Below, in pieces: positions 61,284 to 64,000 of a stretch of DNA of 64,000 nucleotides. The number at the start of each line of letters is the position of its first letter. Position 1 is the stretch's first letter. This DNA comes from Gordonia alkaliphila (GTDB lineage: Bacteria > Actinomycetota > Actinomycetes > Mycobacteriales > Mycobacteriaceae). The notes beneath the pieces were generated by a model. That model ran no database searches, had not been told where the DNA came from, and saw only the letters and a program-made list of their open reading frames with translations. The stretch covers positions 1,674,001 to 1,738,000 of the forward strand of contig NZ_JALKBW010000001.1 in assembly GCF_023017165.1 (NCBI RefSeq). The letters are read 5' to 3'. The translations under genes were made by a program, and so were the position numbers.

Positions 61284-63254
61284 TCACGAGGCGGCGGCCA
61301 GTGCTTTCGCGACCGGCACGTCGCCGTCGGTGAACGGCAGATCCTTGCCGATGGTGGTCGGATCGGCGAGCACGGCGGCGGCCATCGCCGCCACGTTCGC
61401 GCGGGAGGTGCCCGGATTGTCGGCCGCGCGGGTAGCCCCGAGGTCGACGGCGCCGGTGGGCTCGTCGAGTGTGAGCCGACCGGGCATCAGGATGGTCCAG
61501 TCGAGTTCGGAGGCGCGCAGCGCGGTGTCCGCGGCGGCCTTCGCCTCGGCGTAGGGGAAGAACGAATCACCTTCCGGCACACCGTGGTCGGGGCCTGCAC
61601 CGAGGTAGGACACCATCACGTAGCGGCGCACGCCGGCATCCTGGGCGGCCTGCATCGACCGGATCGCCGCGTCGCGGTCGACGGCGTACGTCCGGGTCGG
61701 ATCGCCGCCGCCGGCCCCGGCGCTGAAGACCACCGCGTCGGCGCCGCGCAGCACGGCGGCCAGTTCCGGTGCGGAGGCGGTTTCGATGTCGAGCAGCAGC
61801 GGGCTCGCGCCCGCCGCGGCGACGTCGACCGCCTGTTCCGCGGTGCGGATGATGGAGGTGACCTCGTCGCCCCGTTCCGCGAGGAGTGGTGCCAGGAGAA
61901 GTGCTACTTTGCCGTGCCCGCCGATGATCACGATTTTCGCCATGGCATCGACCGTACCGACTCGGGGCGGCTGGGCGGTGGGGGCTAAGCCGTGTCGGCC
62001 TAGGAACTCGACGATCGCGGAGGCGAACACCTGGTTGTCGTCGCCGGCGACCATGTGTCCGGCCTCGCTGACGTCGGCCACGTCGGCGTGCGGGATCAGC
62101 GTGCGCATCGAGTCGATACCCTCCTGCGAGACCACGTCCGACTGCCCGCCGCGCACCAACAGGGTGGGGACGGTGACCGCCCGTGAGGCCTCGCTCAGCA
62201 CCTCGACGTCGGTGATGCGGGTTTCGTCGCCGCCCTGCAGGAACCGCGGATCCCAGTGCCAGTACCAGCGGCCGTCGGCGCGCTGGCGGACGTTCTTGGT
62301 GAGGCCGCCGAGGTTGCGGGTGCGCTTGCGGCTGGGGTTGTAGGCGGCGATGGCGTCGGCCACGTCGTCGAGGGTGTCGAACCCGTCGATATGGGCGCCC
62401 ATGAACTCCTTGATGCGGTCGATGCCCGCGGGCTCGACGTCGACGACGATGTCGACCAGCACCAGACCGGCGGCGACGTCGAGGTGGCGGCCGACGGTGT
62501 TCAGGCCGGTGATGCCGCCGAGGGAGGCGCCCACGATCACCGGCTTGATCTCCAGCGCGTCGAGTGTCCCGAGGAGGTCTTCGGTGAACGCACCCACGGC
62601 GTAGTCGGCGTCCTCGGGCCATGCGCTGTCGCCGTGTCCGCGCAGGTCCATGGTGTAGACGTCGTGCCCGAGCGCGGCGAGGCCCGCGGCGGCGCGGTTC
62701 CACGAATGCCGCGTCTGGCCGCCGCCGTGGAGCATCAGGATCGGCGCGTGCGTGCCGTCGCCGGTCGACGCAGGCCACCGGTCGCCGGTGAGGGCGAGCG
62801 CGCCCACCTCGATGGTGAACGTCTCGGCGGTGGGTGCGGTCGCGGTCGCACGGGGCCGCCCGGCCAGCCACTGCCGGATCTCGGCCAGGTAGGCCTGGAT
62901 CTCCGGAAGGTCGACGTTCGGGAAACGGTCGGCGAGATGGTCGAGGAATACCGGGGAGAACGGGTCGCGCACCAGGTCGTCGATGTAGTGCCGGCGGATG
63001 ACGAGGGTCTGGAAGGTGTCTTCGAGGTAGTCCTCGATCCAGCGGGTCGCGCGGCGATCGGCGGCATCGTCGCTGCGCCACGTCGGGGGCACCTCGTCGA
63101 GAGTCGTGCCATCGAGCGGAAGGTGCAGGTACTCGTCGCCGTCGTCCAGGGTGAGGCCGGTGTCGTCGAACACCACGATGTGGTCGGATCCGGTCATCCG
63201 GGTGATGGCGCCGTAGGCAGCGAGGCGACGCGCGACGTCGTCGAAGGTGTCCAT
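61284..63254 (-). CDS. Alpha/beta hydrolase fused in frame to an NAD(P)H-binding oxidoreductase
   Basis: 656 residues. Residues 1-135 are an unrecognised helical domain, 150-430 an alpha/beta hydrolase (LMLHGGGQTRHSWN oxyanion loop, nucleophile GASLGG, catalytic-type EAGHMVAGDD), and 440-656 an NAD(P)-binding domain (KIVIIGGHGKVALLLAPLL, YVMVSYLGAGPD, YAEAKAAAD). The domains are joined by a Pro-rich linker of about 15 residues (LAPTAQPPRVGTVDA), in which an ATG (61943) would be a natural start for a separate oxidoreductase gene. It may be a true fusion or two adjacent genes; the single-base pattern elsewhere does not by itself explain the join. Confidence 0.8.
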   Translation of the reverse strand: MDTFDDVARRLAAYGAITRMTGSDHIVVFDDTGLTLDDGDEYLHLPLDGTTLDEVPPTWRSDDAADRRATRWIEDYLEDTFQTLVIRRHYIDDLVRDPFSPVFLDHLADRFPNVDLPEIQAYLAEIRQWLAGRPRATATAPTAETFTIEVGALALTGDRWPASTGDGTHAPILMLHGGGQTRHSWNRAAAGLAALGHDVYTMDLRGHGDSAWPEDADYAVGAFTEDLLGTLDALEIKPVIVGASLGGITGLNTVGRHLDVAAGLVLVDIVVDVEPAGIDRIKEFMGAHIDGFDTLDDVADAIAAYNPSRKRTRNLGGLTKNVRQRADGRWYWHWDPRFLQGGDETRITDVEVLSEASRAVTVPTLLVRGGQSDVVSQEGIDSMRTLIPHADVADVSEAGHMVAGDDNQVFASAIVEFLGRHGLAPTAQPPRVGTVDAMAKIVIIGGHGKVALLLAPLLAERGDEVTSIIRTAEQAVDVAAAGASPLLLDIETASAPELAAVLRGADAVVFSAGAGGGDPTRTYAVDRDAAIRSMQAAQDAGVRRYVMVSYLGAGPDHGVPEGDSFFPYAEAKAAADTALRASELDWTILMPGRLTLDEPTGAVDLGATRAADNPGTSRANVAAMAAAVLADPTTIGKDLPFTDGDVPVAKALAAAS

Positions 63255-63445
63255 TCTTCGAGGCTAACCTGTGCCGTCGGCGGCCGATCATCGCCGCCCG
63301 AACCGGGAGGTTTCGCGGTGATCGGCGGGATCTTGAGGTAATCCAGAGGAACTGCGCGGGCAATGTGCGCCTCGGGCGGGCAGGGTGGAGGAGTACGCGG
63401 AAATCGATCCGCACCAAAGTTGTCGAAAGTCGAGGAACAGGACTC

Positions 63446-64000
63446 ATGAACATTCGCCGCTATTCCGTTGCCGCCGCCTCCACCGCCGGTGTCGCCGCAG
63501 TGCTGCTGCTGGCCGGCTGCTCGTCCGACGACTCCACCGCCGACGGTCAGCATCACGGCGGCGCGGCGTCGTCGGCCGCCACCACTGGCTCGGCGCAGAA
63601 CTCACAGGTCAACGATGCGGACAAGATGTTCGCCGAGATGATGATTCCGCACCACGAGCAGGCCGTCGAGATGTCGGACATCATGCTGGCCAAGACCGAC
63701 ATCGACCCGCGCGTGACCGAACTGGCTCGCCAGATCAAGGCCGCGCAGGGCCCGGAGATCGAGACCATGCAGGGCTGGCTCAAGGAGTGGGGGGTGTCCG
63801 ATGACTCCGCCGGCGACCACGACATGGGTACCCACGACATGAGCGGGGATCACGACATGAGCGAGATGGACGGCATGCTGAGCGCCGATCAGATGCAGGC
63901 ACTGAAGGACGCGACCGGTGTCGAGGCCTCGCGGCTGTTCCTCGAAGGGATGATCGAGCACCACGAGGGCGCCGTCGACATGGCGAACGATGAGCTGAAG
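63446..64000 (+). CDS. DUF305-family lipoprotein, truncated by window end
   Basis: At least 185 residues from ATG at 63446. A lipoprotein signal ends in LLLAGCSS (lipidated Cys near residue 26). A Ser/His-rich linker follows. DUF305 (PF03713) repeats are seen: MFAEMMIPHHEQAVEMSDIM, then MIEHHEGAVDMAND, separated by a Met/Asp/His-rich loop (GDHDMGTHDMSGDHDM) that could bind metal. DUF305 proteins are ferritin-like helical domains often found with copper-resistance genes. The 3' end lies outside the window, so its partners are unknown. Confidence 0.9.
   Translation, partial: MNIRRYSVAAASTAGVAAVLLLAGCSSDDSTADGQHHGGAASSAATTGSAQNSQVNDADKMFAEMMIPHHEQAVEMSDIMLAKTDIDPRVTELARQIKAAQGPEIETMQGWLKEWGVSDDSAGDHDMGTHDMSGDHDMSEMDGMLSADQMQALKDATGVEASRLFLEGMIEHHEGAVDMANDELK

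Noticed and set aside
63602-63964. 120-residue minus-strand frame opposite the DUF305 gene
   Set aside because: Antisense shadow; rich in His and Val from the complement of the HHE/DMS repeats, with no family motif.
1-64000. CRISPR arrays, insertion sequences, prophage or integrase genes
   Set aside because: No regularly spaced repeats, transposase motifs or att-like duplications were seen. The single tRNA has no duplicated 3' end nearby.

Overview
The window is high-GC DNA from an actinobacterium of the order Mycobacteriales, most likely Gordonia or a close relative. This is inferred from gene content: a bifunctional-type dcd, an ephD-like hydrolase/dehydrogenase fusion, a wax ester synthase/DGAT, a heterodisulfide-reductase-like Fe-S protein next to aspC, and a dnaK-grpE-dnaJ-hspR operon with HspR (HAIR) operators. 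The genus call is tentative. I see no phage, insertion sequence, CRISPR array or rRNA; one tRNA (Gly, CCC) is present.

Layout. 0-9 kb: an SLC13-type permease and a GlcD-type FAD oxidase (both frameshifted), two Tat-exported phosphatases (PhoD and a purple-acid-phosphatase-like enzyme), dcd, tRNA-Gly and a bile-acid/sodium-symporter-type carrier. 9-16 kb: a TetR/MFS efflux pair with a 36-bp operator, then an ephD operon that also encodes a putative diiron protein, an FAD/2Fe-2S reductase and a MerR regulator. 16-25 kb: aspC, xthA, a DUF559 protein, two copies of a structured repeat, DUF1361, the membrane Fe-S reductase and a WS/DGAT. 25-36 kb: two tandem paralogous secreted proteins of unknown function, a YdcF-like protein, two membrane acyltransferases, an NDMA-type alcohol dehydrogenase and a DUF2339 membrane protein. 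36-46 kb: a two-component system, enoyl-CoA hydratase and FAH-family genes, the heat-shock operon and a flavohaemoglobin-like protein. 46-54 kb: a five-gene operon with 4-nt overlaps that looks like a synthase-dependent exopolysaccharide system. 54-64 kb: an SDR, a TetR with DUF2236/DUF4334 enzymes, rhodanese, an LLM oxidoreductase, a second DUF2236 protein, small stress-type proteins, an alpha/beta-hydrolase/oxidoreductase fusion and a truncated DUF305 lipoprotein.

Most interesting points: (1) the exopolysaccharide operon at 46291-54098 (BcsB-like, exosortase-shaped membrane protein, BcsA-like GT2, GT-C, GH5-like); (2) the ephD operon, which could encode a complete epoxidation/hydrolysis/oxidation route; (3) the tandem secreted proteins with an alternating G-x-A-x-A ladder suggestive of a beta-solenoid; (4) a hairpin element present twice with compensatory stem changes; (5) five single-base frameshifts in four otherwise intact genes, all in short G/C-rich runs, which look more like consensus errors than gene decay.
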